The translations under genes were made by a program, and so were the position numbers. From JAJXWB01 sp047605445 (lineage in GTDB: Bacteria; Pseudomonadota; Alphaproteobacteria; Rhizobiales; Beijerinckiaceae), in assembly GCA_047605445.1 (NCBI GenBank), contig JASGFP010000050.1, positions 1 to 26,431 of the forward strand: a DNA stretch of 26,431 bases, in the 5' to 3' direction. Shown here piece by piece: positions 1 through 7,499 of this stretch; positions within the stretch are counted from its first letter, which is position 1, and each line of letters begins with the position of its first letter. The notes below the pieces were generated by a model. The model had not been told where the DNA came from. It saw nothing but the letters and a program-made list of their open reading frames with translations, and made no database searches.

Positions 1-836
1 GCGGGCGCCTGCTGCACGGCGACCGGGCGCATCGCAGGCTGCGGCTGCGAGGGCTGGAACAGCGAATCCATCCACGATTGCTGCGGCGCGGCCGGACGCG
101 CATCCATCGGCTGCTGGGCCGGGACGGCGGCGGTCTGCGGGCGCGGCTGCGGCGTGCGGCCATCCGGCTCGATGGCGATCTCGTTCGCGCCGCCGGAACC
201 GAGCACCACGACCTTCGCGCCGACATTGATGCGGTTATAAAGGTCGATCGCATCCTGATTGATCATGCGGATGCAGCCGGAAGACGCGTTGGTGCCGATC
301 GTCCACGGCTCGGTCGTGCCGTGGATGCGGTAGAGCGTGTCCTTGTTGTTCTGCCACAGATACATGGCGCGCGCGCCGAGCGGGTTGCGCAGGCCGCCGG
401 GCATGCCGATCCCCGATTGCAGCTCCTTCATCGAGCGCATCAGGTCGGGCTGGCGCTCCAGCATTTCCTTCGGCGGATACCAGTCCGGCCATTCCTGCTT
501 GGAATTGATCGTGGCCGAGCCCTTCCAGGCGAAGCCCTGTCGCCCCACGCCGACGCCGTAGCGCATGGCCGTGCCGTCGCCGTTGACGAAGTAGAGATAG
601 TGGGCGCGCGGATCGATCACCACCGTGCCCGCCGCCTCGCGCGTCAGATAAGGCACCTTCGAGCGCAGGAAGGCCGGATTGATTCGCGACAGGTTGACCG
701 GCGGAACAGGGAATTTGTCGGAAACGGCGCCGTAGAGCCCGCCGGCATCGCCGGCGGTTGGCGCGGCCGAGGCTGCGGAAGGGGCGACTGCGCAAGCCGC
801 CAGCCCAGCAAGAATGTCGCGCCGACGAAGCTGCAT
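1..836 (-). CDS. L,D-transpeptidase (YkuD/ErfK family), partial at 3' end
   Basis: Probable periplasmic enzyme that forms L,D (3-3) peptidoglycan cross-links or attaches proteins to peptidoglycan. Reading from the ATG at 836, the N-terminus has a twin-arginine-like signal (RRRDILAGLAACAVA) ending in small residues, so Tat export is likely; LAAC also resembles a lipobox. The YkuD catalytic signature is intact, with H172 in HGTTEPW and C188 in SSGCIRM. After about residue 205 the protein becomes rich in Pro, Gln and Ala (QPRPQTAAVPAQQP), a low-complexity tail that runs off the window without a stop, so 278 codons are visible. It is transcribed divergently from the thioesterase gene. A second, unrelated-looking L,D-transpeptidase lies at 17196-18467. 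The family call is firm; the substrate is not known. Confidence 0.9.
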   Translation of the reverse strand, partial: MQLRRRDILAGLAACAVAPSAASAAPTAGDAGGLYGAVSDKFPVPPVNLSRINPAFLRSKVPYLTREAAGTVVIDPRAHYLYFVNGDGTAMRYGVGVGRQGFAWKGSATINSKQEWPDWYPPKEMLERQPDLMRSMKELQSGIGMPGGLRNPLGARAMYLWQNNKDTLYRIHGTTEPWTIGTNASSGCIRMINQDAIDLYNRINVGAKVVVLGSGGANEIAIEPDGRTPQPRPQTAAVPAQQPMDARPAAPQQSWMDSLFQPSQPQPAMRPVAVQQAP

Positions 837-984
837 CGAACCCGTGTCCTGTCAAAATAGCTGATTGCTGATGTAGTGGCGCGCGGCGCGCGCCTTGGCA
901 AGCGCAAGAGCGCGCCTTGACGGGCGCCGAACGCTCGGATCGACTCGGGTGATGCAAACGCGCCACGATTTGAGGATGTTCGCA

Positions 985-1410
985 ATGAGCCAAGCGCCCG
1001 AGGGCTACGCGCCGACAGACCATTCCAGCCCCTACATGGACCTGATCGGCCGCCTCTACGAATTCGGCGTCGGCAGCGACGACTATCGCCTCGGCATGCG
1101 AGTCGAGGAACACCACACCAACAGGCTGGGCCAGTGCCACGGCGCAGTGCTGGCGGCGCTCGCCGACGTGCATCTGCTGCGCCTGATCGCGCTCAGCCGC
1201 ACGCCGCGGCTGACCATGGTGACCGTACATCTGGGGCTAGACTATCTCAGCCCCGCCCCGCGCGGCTCCTGGATGGAAGGCCGCGGCCAGGTCGACCGCA
1301 TGGGCCGCTCGCTCTGCCATTCGAGCGGCATGATCTACGCCGACGGCAAGCCGGTCCTGCGTGCGTCGGGCGTGTTCCAGGTCATCGCCGACGACCGCGT
1401 GAAAAAATGA
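985..1410 (+). CDS. PaaI-type hotdog-fold thioesterase
   Basis: A 141-residue single hotdog-domain protein of the PaaI/YbgC-like acyl-CoA thioesterase type. The middle segment NRLGQCHGAVLAALADVHLL has the usual helix-entry pattern, where HGGxxxxxxD is typical; here the second Gly of the HGG motif is Ala. It is followed by the strand pattern TVHLGLDYLSPAP and the closing strands GRGQVDRMGRSLCHSSGMIYADGKPVL. The start at 985 is chosen because GAGG at 972-975 sits 9 bases upstream; in-frame ATGs at 952 and 976 are less well placed. The stop TGA at 1408-1410 directly abuts the stop of the convergent bolA. Specificity cannot be read from the sequence; it probably hydrolyses an acyl- or aryl-CoA thioester. 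Confidence 0.85.
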   Translation: MSQAPEGYAPTDHSSPYMDLIGRLYEFGVGSDDYRLGMRVEEHHTNRLGQCHGAVLAALADVHLLRLIALSRTPRLTMVTVHLGLDYLSPAPRGSWMEGRGQVDRMGRSLCHSSGMIYADGKPVLRASGVFQVIADDRVKK

Positions 1411-1704
1411 TCACTCGCCCGGCGCCTTGGCATGGATCGCCAGCGCATGCACGCCGCCGGCGATCTCCTCGGCCAGAAGGTCGTTGATCGCGCGGTGGCG
1501 CTGGACGCGGCTCTTGCCGGAAAAGGCGGGAGACACGATCTTGACGGTGAAATGCGTTTCGCCCTGGTGGCCGGCGCCGCCCGGATGGACGAAATGATCG
1601 GCGTGCTTGTGCGAATCGTCGATCACTTTGAGCGAGACCGGATCGAGCGCTGCGGCGAGCTTGGCTCTTATCCGCTCCTTAACCGGGACGGCGCTTTCCT
1701 TCAC
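1411..1704 (-). CDS. bolA: BolA family protein
   Basis: A 97-residue BolA-like protein. The family works with monothiol glutaredoxins in iron-sulfur cluster trafficking and iron signalling in the cytoplasm. Visible family features are the central DDSHKHADHF stretch, the strand GETHFTVKIVSPAFSGKSRVQRHR with the conserved RHR turn, and the C-terminal GGVHALAIHAKAP containing the conserved HAL motif. The start is a GTG at 1704: on the minus strand GGAGG precedes it by 7 bases, an excellent ribosome-binding site, whereas the upstream ATG at 1788 would add a basic, non-family extension. It faces away from the J-protein gene and ends tail-to-tail with the thioesterase gene. Confidence 0.92.
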   Translation of the reverse strand: MKESAVPVKERIRAKLAAALDPVSLKVIDDSHKHADHFVHPGGAGHQGETHFTVKIVSPAFSGKSRVQRHRAINDLLAEEIAGGVHALAIHAKAPGE

Positions 1705-1805
1705 TGTTCGGCCTCCTTCGACGCGTAACGGCTTCGATTTCTGACCGAATTTTAGCGCGCGCCGCGCCTTGCGGCGAGCCCGGAACAACCCATAATGAAC
1801 GATCC

Positions 1806-2402
1806 ATGGATCTGAATTCCCCCATCTTCGACCGCATCCGGGTCAAGCGCGAGCAGCAGCGCCGCGCCGAACCCGCGCGAATCGTCTGCGACTTTCCCGG
1901 CTGCGAGGCCTCCGGGGAATTCCGCGCGCCGATGGGACGGCTGCGCGAGGGGCAATATTTCTGTTTCTGCCTCGATCACGTCCGCGAATACAATTCGACC
2001 TACAATTATTTCGACGGCATGACCGACGAGGCCGTCTCGCGCTGGATGAAGGACGACATCATCGGCCACCGCCCGACCTGGGCGATGGGCGTCAACCGCG
2101 CCGGCAAGTCATTCCGTGAGGACAATGCAGGCATTCGCGACCCGATGGGCGTGTTCGGCGACCGCATGCGCGCCCGCCAGCCCGAGGCGCCCGCCCGGCC
2201 GAGCTACGGCATAGCCGCGCGAAAGGCGTTGAACGCGCTGGGCCTCGACGAGACGGCCGACGCCGGCGCCATCAAGGCCAGATACAAGGAGCTCGTGAAG
2301 CGCCTGCACCCGGACGCCAATGGCGGCGACAGGTCGAGCGAGGACAAATTGCGCGAGATCATCCGGGCCTATAATTATCTGAGAGCGGCGAAACTGGTCT
2401 GA
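1806..2402 (+). CDS. J-domain (DnaJ-like) protein with N-terminal Cys-rich region
   Basis: A 198-residue protein with its J domain at the C-terminus (about residues 138-196). The HPD motif that stimulates DnaK ATPase is at 168-170 in KRLHPDANGG, followed by helix III/IV residues DKLREIIRAYNYL. Residues 25-60 hold four cysteines (C28, C33, C53, C55) and a nearby His (H58), a plausible metal-binding site, and then EYNSTYNYFDGM. This architecture, J domain last and cysteine patch first, is the one I associate with the alphaproteobacterial DnaJ-family protein encoded between bolA and cobS. The clients are unknown. It precedes cobS by 70 bases on the same strand and may be co-transcribed with it. 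Confidence 0.88.
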   Translation: MDLNSPIFDRIRVKREQQRRAEPARIVCDFPGCEASGEFRAPMGRLREGQYFCFCLDHVREYNSTYNYFDGMTDEAVSRWMKDDIIGHRPTWAMGVNRAGKSFREDNAGIRDPMGVFGDRMRARQPEAPARPSYGIAARKALNALGLDETADAGAIKARYKELVKRLHPDANGGDRSSEDKLREIIRAYNYLRAAKLV

Positions 2403-2472
2403 ATTTCCGGACGCTCGCCGACAGGTTTCATGGAAGCGCCCGCCGATCCGCGGCCGGCCGATCGGAGGATTG

Positions 2473-3474
2473 ATGCAAGCCGTTAGCGAAAGAGCCGCAG
2501 ATCGCGCCGCGCCCATGCCGGACATCAAACTGTCCGTGCGGCAGACCTTCGGCATCGAAACGGACATGGAAGTGCCTGCCTATTCCAGGGCGGACGAGCA
2601 CGTCCCCGATCTCGATCCCGACTACCTGTTCGACCGCGAGACGACGCTCGCCATTCTCGCCGGCTTCTCCCGCAACCGCCGCGTCATGGTCACCGGCTAT
2701 CACGGCACCGGCAAGTCGACGCACATCGAGCAGGTCGCCGCCCGCCTCAACTGGCCCTGCGTGCGCGTCAACCTCGACAGCCACGTTTCGCGCATCGACC
2801 TCGTCGGCAAGGACGCGATCGTGCTGAAAGAGGGCAAGCAGATCACCGAATTCCGCGACGGCATCCTGCCCTGGGCGATCCAGAACAATGTCGCGCTCTG
2901 CTTTGACGAATATGACGCCGGCCGGCCGGACGTGATGTTCGTGATCCAGCGCGTGCTGGAAGTCTCGGGCCGCCTGACGCTGCTCGACCAGAACCGCGTG
3001 ATCCGCCCGCATCCCGCCTTCCGGCTGTTTTCGACAGCCAACACGGTCGGCCTCGGCGACACGTCCGGCCTCTATCACGGCACCCAGCAGATCAATCAGG
3101 GCCAGATGGACCGCTGGTCGATCGTCTGCGTGCTCAACTATCTCGCGCACGACAAGGAAGCCGACATCGTGCGCGCCAAGGTCAAGTCCTACGACAAGAC
3201 CAAGGAAGGCAAGGAGACGGTCTCCCGCATGGTGCGCGTCGCCGACCTCACGCGAAACGCCTTCATGGCCGGCGATCTCTCGACCGTGATGAGCCCGCGC
3301 ACGGTCATCACCTGGGCGGAGAACGCGGAAATCTTCGGCGACCTCGGCTTCGCCTTCCGCCTCACCTTCCTCAACAAGTGCGACGAACTCGAGCGCCCGA
3401 TGGTCGCGGAGTTCTACCAGCGCTGCTTTGGCAAGGAACTGCCGGAGAGCGCCGTAAACGTGGTGATGACCTAG
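2473..3474 (+). CDS. cobS: Cobaltochelatase subunit CobS (AAA+ ATPase)
   Basis: CobS is the AAA+ motor of the aerobic CobNST cobaltochelatase, which uses ATP to insert cobalt into hydrogenobyrinic acid a,c-diamide during cobalamin synthesis in the cytoplasm. The 333-residue protein has Walker A GYHGTGKST at residues 75-83, a Walker B region ALCFDEYDAG, and the expected sensor segment RLFSTANTVGLGDTSGLY. The length fits the family. The ATG at 2473 follows GGAGG at 2464-2468 with only 4 bases between them; the adjacent TTG at 2470 would be closer still. The partner cobT follows after 131 bases that are almost filled by a palindromic repeat. CobN, the large subunit, is not in the window. Confidence 0.96.
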   Translation: MQAVSERAADRAAPMPDIKLSVRQTFGIETDMEVPAYSRADEHVPDLDPDYLFDRETTLAILAGFSRNRRVMVTGYHGTGKSTHIEQVAARLNWPCVRVNLDSHVSRIDLVGKDAIVLKEGKQITEFRDGILPWAIQNNVALCFDEYDAGRPDVMFVIQRVLEVSGRLTLLDQNRVIRPHPAFRLFSTANTVGLGDTSGLYHGTQQINQGQMDRWSIVCVLNYLAHDKEADIVRAKVKSYDKTKEGKETVSRMVRVADLTRNAFMAGDLSTVMSPRTVITWAENAEIFGDLGFAFRLTFLNKCDELERPMVAEFYQRCFGKELPESAVNVVMT

Positions 3475-3478
3475 TGAT

Positions 3479-3590
3479 CGTCATTGCGAGCGAAGCGAAG
3501 CAATCCAGCCGCATCCTGATGCTGGATCGCTTCATCGCATATTGCGAAGTCGGATGTATCCGACTTCGAGACATGCTCTTCGCAATGACG
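3479..3590. repeat. Palindromic intergenic repeat (REP/BIME-like) between cobS and cobT
   Basis: A 112-base element bounded by perfect 11-base inverted repeats: CGTCATTGCGA at 3479-3489 and TCGCAATGACG at 3580-3590. Inside are two further stems. GAAGCAATCCAGC (3497-3509) pairs with GCTGGATCGCTTC (3521-3533) apart from one G-U position. CGAAGTCGGAT (3545-3555) pairs perfectly with ATCCGACTTCG (3558-3568). The whole would fold as a multi-stem cloverleaf in RNA or as cruciform DNA. The core CGTCATTGCGAGCGAAGCG is a dispersed repeat I recognise from Bradyrhizobium-like genomes. It ends a few bases before the cobT ribosome-binding site and may affect the cobS/cobT expression ratio or mRNA stability. 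Confidence 0.85.
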
Positions 3591-3605
3591 CGGTAAGGGT
3601 CGCAG

Positions 3606-5546
3606 ATGTCCTCCAACCGAAAACCCGCCTCGCCCAAGGAAGCCCCGCAGGAGCCGTTCAAGCGCGCGGTCGCCGCCTGCATGCGCGCTATGGCGCGCAC
3701 GCCGGGCCTCGAAGTCACCTATTCCGCCGATCGGCCCGGCGTCATCGGCACGGGCGAGGGCGCCAAGGCGCGTCTGCCGGAACCGCCGCGCAAGCTCACC
3801 CCGCGCGAGGCCGCGATCGTGCGCGGCCATTCCGATTCGCTGGCGCTGCGGCTCGCCTGCCACGACGAAAAGGTCCACCGTCGCATCGTCCCGCAGGGCG
3901 CAGCCGCGCGCGGCATTTTCGAAGCCGTCGAGCAGGCCCGCGTGGAAGCCATCGGCGCGCGGCGCATGGAGGGCGTGGCCGCCAATCTCGGCGCCATGCT
4001 GGAAGACAAATTCAGCCGCGGCAATTACGCCGAGATCGACAATCGCGCCGACGCGCCGCTCGAAGACGCGCTGGCGCTCATGGTGCGCGAGCGCCTGACC
4101 GGCGCGCCCGCTCCGAAGAATGCGCAGGGCGTCGTCGACCTCTGGCGGCAGTTCGTGGAAGAACGCGCCGGCGCCGAACTCGACCGTCTCTCCGGCTCGA
4201 TCGAGGACCAGCGCGCTTTCGGCAAGGTCGTGCATTCGCTCTTGAGCGCGCTCGACATGGCCGACGACGCCTCCTCCGACACCGAGGACAGCGAGGACGA
4301 TTCCAAGGACGAGAGCGACAACAACGAGAACGAGGACGATTCCGGCGACGAGCAGGAAGCGCATGGCGAAGCCGTGCAGATGGAACAGGCCGCCGATTCC
4401 GAAGACGAGATGGAGGACGGCGAAACCGACGCAGCCGACGCGCCTTCGGGCGAATTTCCCGAGGAAGCCGACGCCGGCGACAGCGAGGAGGCAGCCGAAT
4501 CCCGCCGCCCGCCGATGCACGGCGCCGACAAGCGCGCGCCCGACTACAAGGCCTTCACCCACAAGTTCGACGAGATCGTGCAGGCCGAAGAACTCTGCGA
4601 CGCCGAGGAACTGGAACGCCTGCGCGCCTATCTCGACAAGCAGTTGGCGTCGCTCTCCAGCGTCGTTGGCCGCCTGGCCAATCGGCTGCAGCGCCGCCTG
4701 ATGGCGCAGCAGAACCGCGCCTGGGAATTCGATCTCGAAGAGGGCGTACTCGATTCGGCGCGCCTGACGCGCATCGTCATCGATCCGCAGCAGCCGCTGT
4801 CCTTCAAGCACGAGAAGGACACGAATTTCCGCGACACGGTCGTCACGCTTCTGCTCGACAATTCAGGCTCCATGCGCGGGCGCCCGATAACCGTCGCGGC
4901 CACCTGCGCCGACATTCTCGCGCGCACGCTGGAGCGTTGCGGCGTGAAGGTCGAGATTCTCGGCTTCACCACGCGCGCGTGGAAGGGCGGGCAATCGCGC
5001 GAGGCATGGCTGCAGGCGGGCAAGCCCGCCAATCCCGGCCGCCTCAACGATCTGCGCCACATCGTCTACAAGGCCGCCGACGCCCCCTGGCGGCGCGCGC
5101 GAAAAAATCTCGGGCTGATGATGCGCGAGGGCCTGCTGAAGGAAAACATCGACGGCGAGGCCTTGGATTGGGCGCATCGCCGCCTCGTACATCGCCCCGA
5201 GCAGCGCCGGATCCTGATGATGATCTCGGACGGCGCGCCGGTCGACGATTCCACACTGTCGGTCAATCCCGGCAATTATCTCGAGCGCCACCTGCGGCAC
5301 ATCATCGACGAGATCGAGAATCGCTCGCCGGTCGAACTCATCGCCATCGGCATCGGCCACGACGTCACGCGCTATTACAAGCGCGCGGTGACGATCGTGG
5401 ATGCGGAAGAACTCGGCGGCGCTATGACGGAAAAGCTCGCCGAACTCTTCGACGAAAACACCCCGCCGCCGGCGCCGGTGCGCGCGCCGCCGAAGCCGAA
5501 GGCCGCGCCACGCAAGGACGGCCGCGTGCAGATCGCGATGCGCTGA
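3606..5546 (+). CDS. cobT: Cobaltochelatase subunit CobT (VWA-domain)
   Basis: CobT pairs with CobS to form the ATP-driven chaperone-like ring that acts with CobN on the corrin substrate. The 646-residue protein has an N-terminal helical part, a very acidic low-complexity linker (about residues 217-305, runs of Asp, Glu and Ser such as DDASSDTEDSEDDSKDES), and a C-terminal von Willebrand A domain. The MIDAS metal site is intact: D418, S420 and S422 in LLDNSGSMRG. A second acidic turn is seen in MMISDGAPVDDST. The acidic linker is normal for CobT. TAAGGG at 3594-3599, 6 bases before the ATG, serves as ribosome-binding site and lies directly after the palindromic repeat. The long antisense and alternate-frame ORFs over this gene are GC-codon artefacts. 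Confidence 0.96.
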   Translation: MSSNRKPASPKEAPQEPFKRAVAACMRAMARTPGLEVTYSADRPGVIGTGEGAKARLPEPPRKLTPREAAIVRGHSDSLALRLACHDEKVHRRIVPQGAAARGIFEAVEQARVEAIGARRMEGVAANLGAMLEDKFSRGNYAEIDNRADAPLEDALALMVRERLTGAPAPKNAQGVVDLWRQFVEERAGAELDRLSGSIEDQRAFGKVVHSLLSALDMADDASSDTEDSEDDSKDESDNNENEDDSGDEQEAHGEAVQMEQAADSEDEMEDGETDAADAPSGEFPEEADAGDSEEAAESRRPPMHGADKRAPDYKAFTHKFDEIVQAEELCDAEELERLRAYLDKQLASLSSVVGRLANRLQRRLMAQQNRAWEFDLEEGVLDSARLTRIVIDPQQPLSFKHEKDTNFRDTVVTLLLDNSGSMRGRPITVAATCADILARTLERCGVKVEILGFTTRAWKGGQSREAWLQAGKPANPGRLNDLRHIVYKAADAPWRRARKNLGLMMREGLLKENIDGEALDWAHRRLVHRPEQRRILMMISDGAPVDDSTLSVNPGNYLERHLRHIIDEIENRSPVELIAIGIGHDVTRYYKRAVTIVDAEELGGAMTEKLAELFDENTPPPAPVRAPPKPKAAPRKDGRVQIAMR

Positions 5547-5566
5547 CGCGCTGAGACCGCCGGCCC

Positions 5567-5581
5567 CCGGCTGGAAGCCGG
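5567..5581. terminator. Possible hairpin between convergent cobT and the YARHG gene
   Basis: CCGGCT (5567-5572), loop GGA, AGCCGG (5576-5581) gives a perfect 6-bp GC-rich hairpin in the 52 bases between two convergent stops. There is no U tract, so termination is only a suggestion. Confidence 0.25.
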
Positions 5582-5598
5582 CGATCCCGGCGCGATAC

Positions 5599-5859
5599 TC
5601 ACCGGCAGCCGTACGCCCGCTCCATGCGAACGATTTCCGCGACACGCGCGCGGGCGCCCGGCGACAGCGGCACGCCGCTGATATTGTCGTACTGGCAGCC
5701 ATCGTTGCCGAACGCGCGAATGCCGCGCGGCGTGCTGAAACAATAGCCCGCGTCCTTGTAGATCGCATTGCGCTCATACCAGAGATCGCCGCAGCTCTGG
5801 GCGTAGGCCGGCCCAACGAAGGCGCCGCAGATAATGCCGGCGAGAATGATTTTCGTCAT
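5599..5859 (-). CDS. Small secreted YARHG-domain protein
   Basis: An 86-residue protein with a clear Sec signal peptide (MTKIILAGIICGAFVGPAYA, cleavage before QSC). The mature part of about 66 residues contains CGDLWYERNAIYKDAGYCF followed by TPRGIRAFGNDGC. This matches the small extracellular YARHG domain, in which LWY-x-RN-x-IY precedes an aromatic-rich turn. Four Cys in the mature protein suggest disulfides in the periplasm. AGGGGAG lies just upstream of the ATG at 5859, supporting the start. The function of YARHG domains is not established. It sits alone, convergent with cobT and separated from mesaconyl-CoA hydratase by a repeat-rich gap. Confidence 0.8.
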   Translation of the reverse strand: MTKIILAGIICGAFVGPAYAQSCGDLWYERNAIYKDAGYCFSTPRGIRAFGNDGCQYDNISGVPLSPGARARVAEIVRMERAYGCR

Positions 5860-5939
5860 GACGCTCCCCTTGCGATGAACCTTGCGGGCGTAGTTCGCCG
5901 ATGCCCATGCGCGGCGTCAATTCGCTCGTCGGCAATTAT

Positions 5940-6067
5940 GGCTGCCACCCCGGACGGACGAAGGCCGATCCGGGATCCGGTTTCGGGCCAGACGCCGGAT
6001 CCCGGCTCTTCGCTTCGCTGTCAGGCGATGTCGCCTGGAGGCGACTTCCGCCGTGCCGGAATGACAG
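5940..6067. repeat. Second palindromic intergenic element, downstream of mesaconyl-CoA hydratase
   Basis: The 214-base gap between two minus-strand genes is mostly dyad-symmetric. CCGGGATCCGG (5970-5980) pairs perfectly with CCGGATCCCGG (5995-6005) around a 14-base loop. CAGGCGA (6022-6028) pairs with TCGCCTG (6031-6037). An alternative GTCGCC (6030-6035)/GGCGAC (6040-6045) competes with that hairpin. Read on the minus strand the element starts TGTCATTCCGGC, which resembles a second dispersed alphaproteobacterial palindrome family. The boundaries are approximate. TGACAG (6062-6067) also pairs with CTGTCA (6071-6076), which places the hydratase stop codon inside a hairpin. Confidence 0.65.
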
Positions 6068-6073
6068 TTCCTG

Positions 6074-7129
6074 TCACCGCGGCGCGAGCGCCCAATAATC
6101 GAGATCGAGGATCACGCTCGGGTCGTAATCCTTCGTTCCCTCCGCCAGCAGCGGATAGTCGCTGCAAGCCTTGTCCTTCGTTGCAATCGTGCGCAGCCGC
6201 AGCGCGCCGACGTCGTCGCGGCCGGGGATTTGCGCCGTCTCCAGCACCTGCGTCCACGCGTGCACGGTCAGCCCGGCAAACAGCGGCGCGACATGGCGGC
6301 CGCCGTTGATCGCGGCGATATGGAAGGCGTTGGCCAGCCCGTTGAACGACAGCGCGCGGGCAAGCGAGATCACATGGCCGCCGTAGATCAGCCGGCGACC
6401 GAACCGGCCCTGCCCCTCGGTGAACTGGTTGAAATGCACCTTGGCCGTGTTCTGGTAGAGGCGCGTCGCGATCATGTGCTCGGCTTCTTCCACCGTCATG
6501 CCGTCGACATGGTCGATCTTTTCGCCGGCCTGATAGTCGCCCCAGCGATGCGGCTGGCCGGCGAGCGCGAAATCGTAGTCTCCAACCGAGATCGCAGGGC
6601 AGGCGTCGCCGAGCGCATCCGCCGGCAGCGCCTTCGGCAGGTCGGGCACATGTTCTTCGCTCACGGCGGCATTGGGATCGCGCTTGCGCACCATCACCCA
6701 GCGCACATAGTCGAGCACGACGTCGCCATGCTGGTTGAAGCCCCGCGAGCGCACATAGACGACGCCGGTCTGCCGGTTGGAGTTTTCCTTGAGGCCGATC
6801 ACTTCGGAGGCCGAGGACAGCGTATCGCCGGGATAGACAGGCGCGAGAAACCGGCAGGCCGCATAGCCGAGATTGGCGACGGCGTTCAGCGAGATGTCCG
6901 GCACCGTCTTGCCGAAGACGATGTGGAATACGAGCAGGTCGTCCACCGGCGCATGCTTGTAGCCGATCGCCTTGGCGAAGGCGTCCGACGATTGCACGGC
7001 GAAGCGCGGCCCGTAGAGGGCGGTGTAGAGCGCGACGTCGCCCACCGTCACCGTGCGCGGCGTGGCGTGGCGGATCGTCTGGCCGATCCGAAAATCCTCG
7101 AAGAAATTGCCCGGATTGGTCTTGCTCAT
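6074..7129 (-). CDS. mch: Mesaconyl-CoA hydratase (2-methylfumaryl-CoA hydratase), tandem MaoC-type hotdog
   Basis: Interconverts mesaconyl-C1-CoA and beta-methylmalyl-CoA in the ethylmalonyl-CoA pathway, which replaces the glyoxylate shunt for C1/C2 or acetate assimilation. The 351-residue sequence starts MSKTNPGNFFEDFRIGQ and continues with HATPRTVTVGDVALYTALYG and ISLNAVANLGYAACRFLAPV, which I recognise from the characterised alphaproteobacterial enzyme. It contains two hotdog repeats, about residues 10-155 and 180-345. The length fits and no frame breaks are seen. The start ATG at 7129 has only a weak GGGG-type ribosome site. No other ethylmalonyl-CoA pathway gene is adjacent, which is common because these genes are scattered. 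A generic MaoC dehydratase is the less likely alternative. Confidence 0.88.
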   Translation of the reverse strand: MSKTNPGNFFEDFRIGQTIRHATPRTVTVGDVALYTALYGPRFAVQSSDAFAKAIGYKHAPVDDLLVFHIVFGKTVPDISLNAVANLGYAACRFLAPVYPGDTLSSASEVIGLKENSNRQTGVVYVRSRGFNQHGDVVLDYVRWVMVRKRDPNAAVSEEHVPDLPKALPADALGDACPAISVGDYDFALAGQPHRWGDYQAGEKIDHVDGMTVEEAEHMIATRLYQNTAKVHFNQFTEGQGRFGRRLIYGGHVISLARALSFNGLANAFHIAAINGGRHVAPLFAGLTVHAWTQVLETAQIPGRDDVGALRLRTIATKDKACSDYPLLAEGTKDYDPSVILDLDYWALAPR

Positions 7130-7184
7130 GTCGGCCCCGCTGAATGGCTGGTGTCCATAGAATGATTTCGCATCTGCGAAAAGG

Positions 7185-7499
7185 CTAGCTGCAAAGCCCG
7201 GCCAGCGCCGCAGAAAGCATTTCGGGATCGCCCGCTATCTCCAGCGTCTTCACGCGGGATGTATGGCCGGCGGAAACTGTCACGCAGGATCGCGCGACCT
7301 TTAGCGCCTTCGCCAGCAGTTCGATCAGCGCGGCGTTGGCCTTGCCGTCCTCGGGAACCGCCCGGACGCGCGCCTTCAGCACGCTCCTGCCGTCGCTCAT
7401 GATCTCGACGCCGTCGATCGCGTCGCGCCCGCCCTTGGGCGTCAACCGCACGGCCAGCGTCACGCCATCCGCCGTCGCGCGCCAGGGACCGGAAGCCAT
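7185..7499 (-). CDS. DUF167 (YggU-like) protein
   Basis: A 104-residue member of the DUF167/YggU family, small cytoplasmic proteins of unknown biochemical role. The hallmark is seen in LTPKGGRDAIDG, then ARVRAVPEDGKANAALIELLAKAL and the C-terminal AGHTSRVKTLEIAG; conserved P-x-DGKAN and S-x-x-K are present. The ATG at 7499 shares its A with the TGA of yggT (TGATG), so translation is probably coupled to yggT. An alternative-frame extension upstream lies inside yggT and is not real. YggT-DUF167 adjacency is common in proteobacteria. Confidence 0.9.
   Translation of the reverse strand: MASGPWRATADGVTLAVRLTPKGGRDAIDGVEIMSDGRSVLKARVRAVPEDGKANAALIELLAKALKVARSCVTVSAGHTSRVKTLEIAGDPEMLSAALAGLCS

Noticed and set aside
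78..1230. Open frames over the left-edge L,D-transpeptidase (plus strand 78-860, minus strand 235-1230)
   Set aside because: The transpeptidase frame carries the full His/Cys catalytic signature and a signal peptide; the others match nothing.
3471..5554. Long open frames on both strands over cobT (446 codons minus, 670 codons plus in another frame)
   Set aside because: They are Arg/Ala-rich or low-complexity shadows of the intact, recognisable CobT frame.
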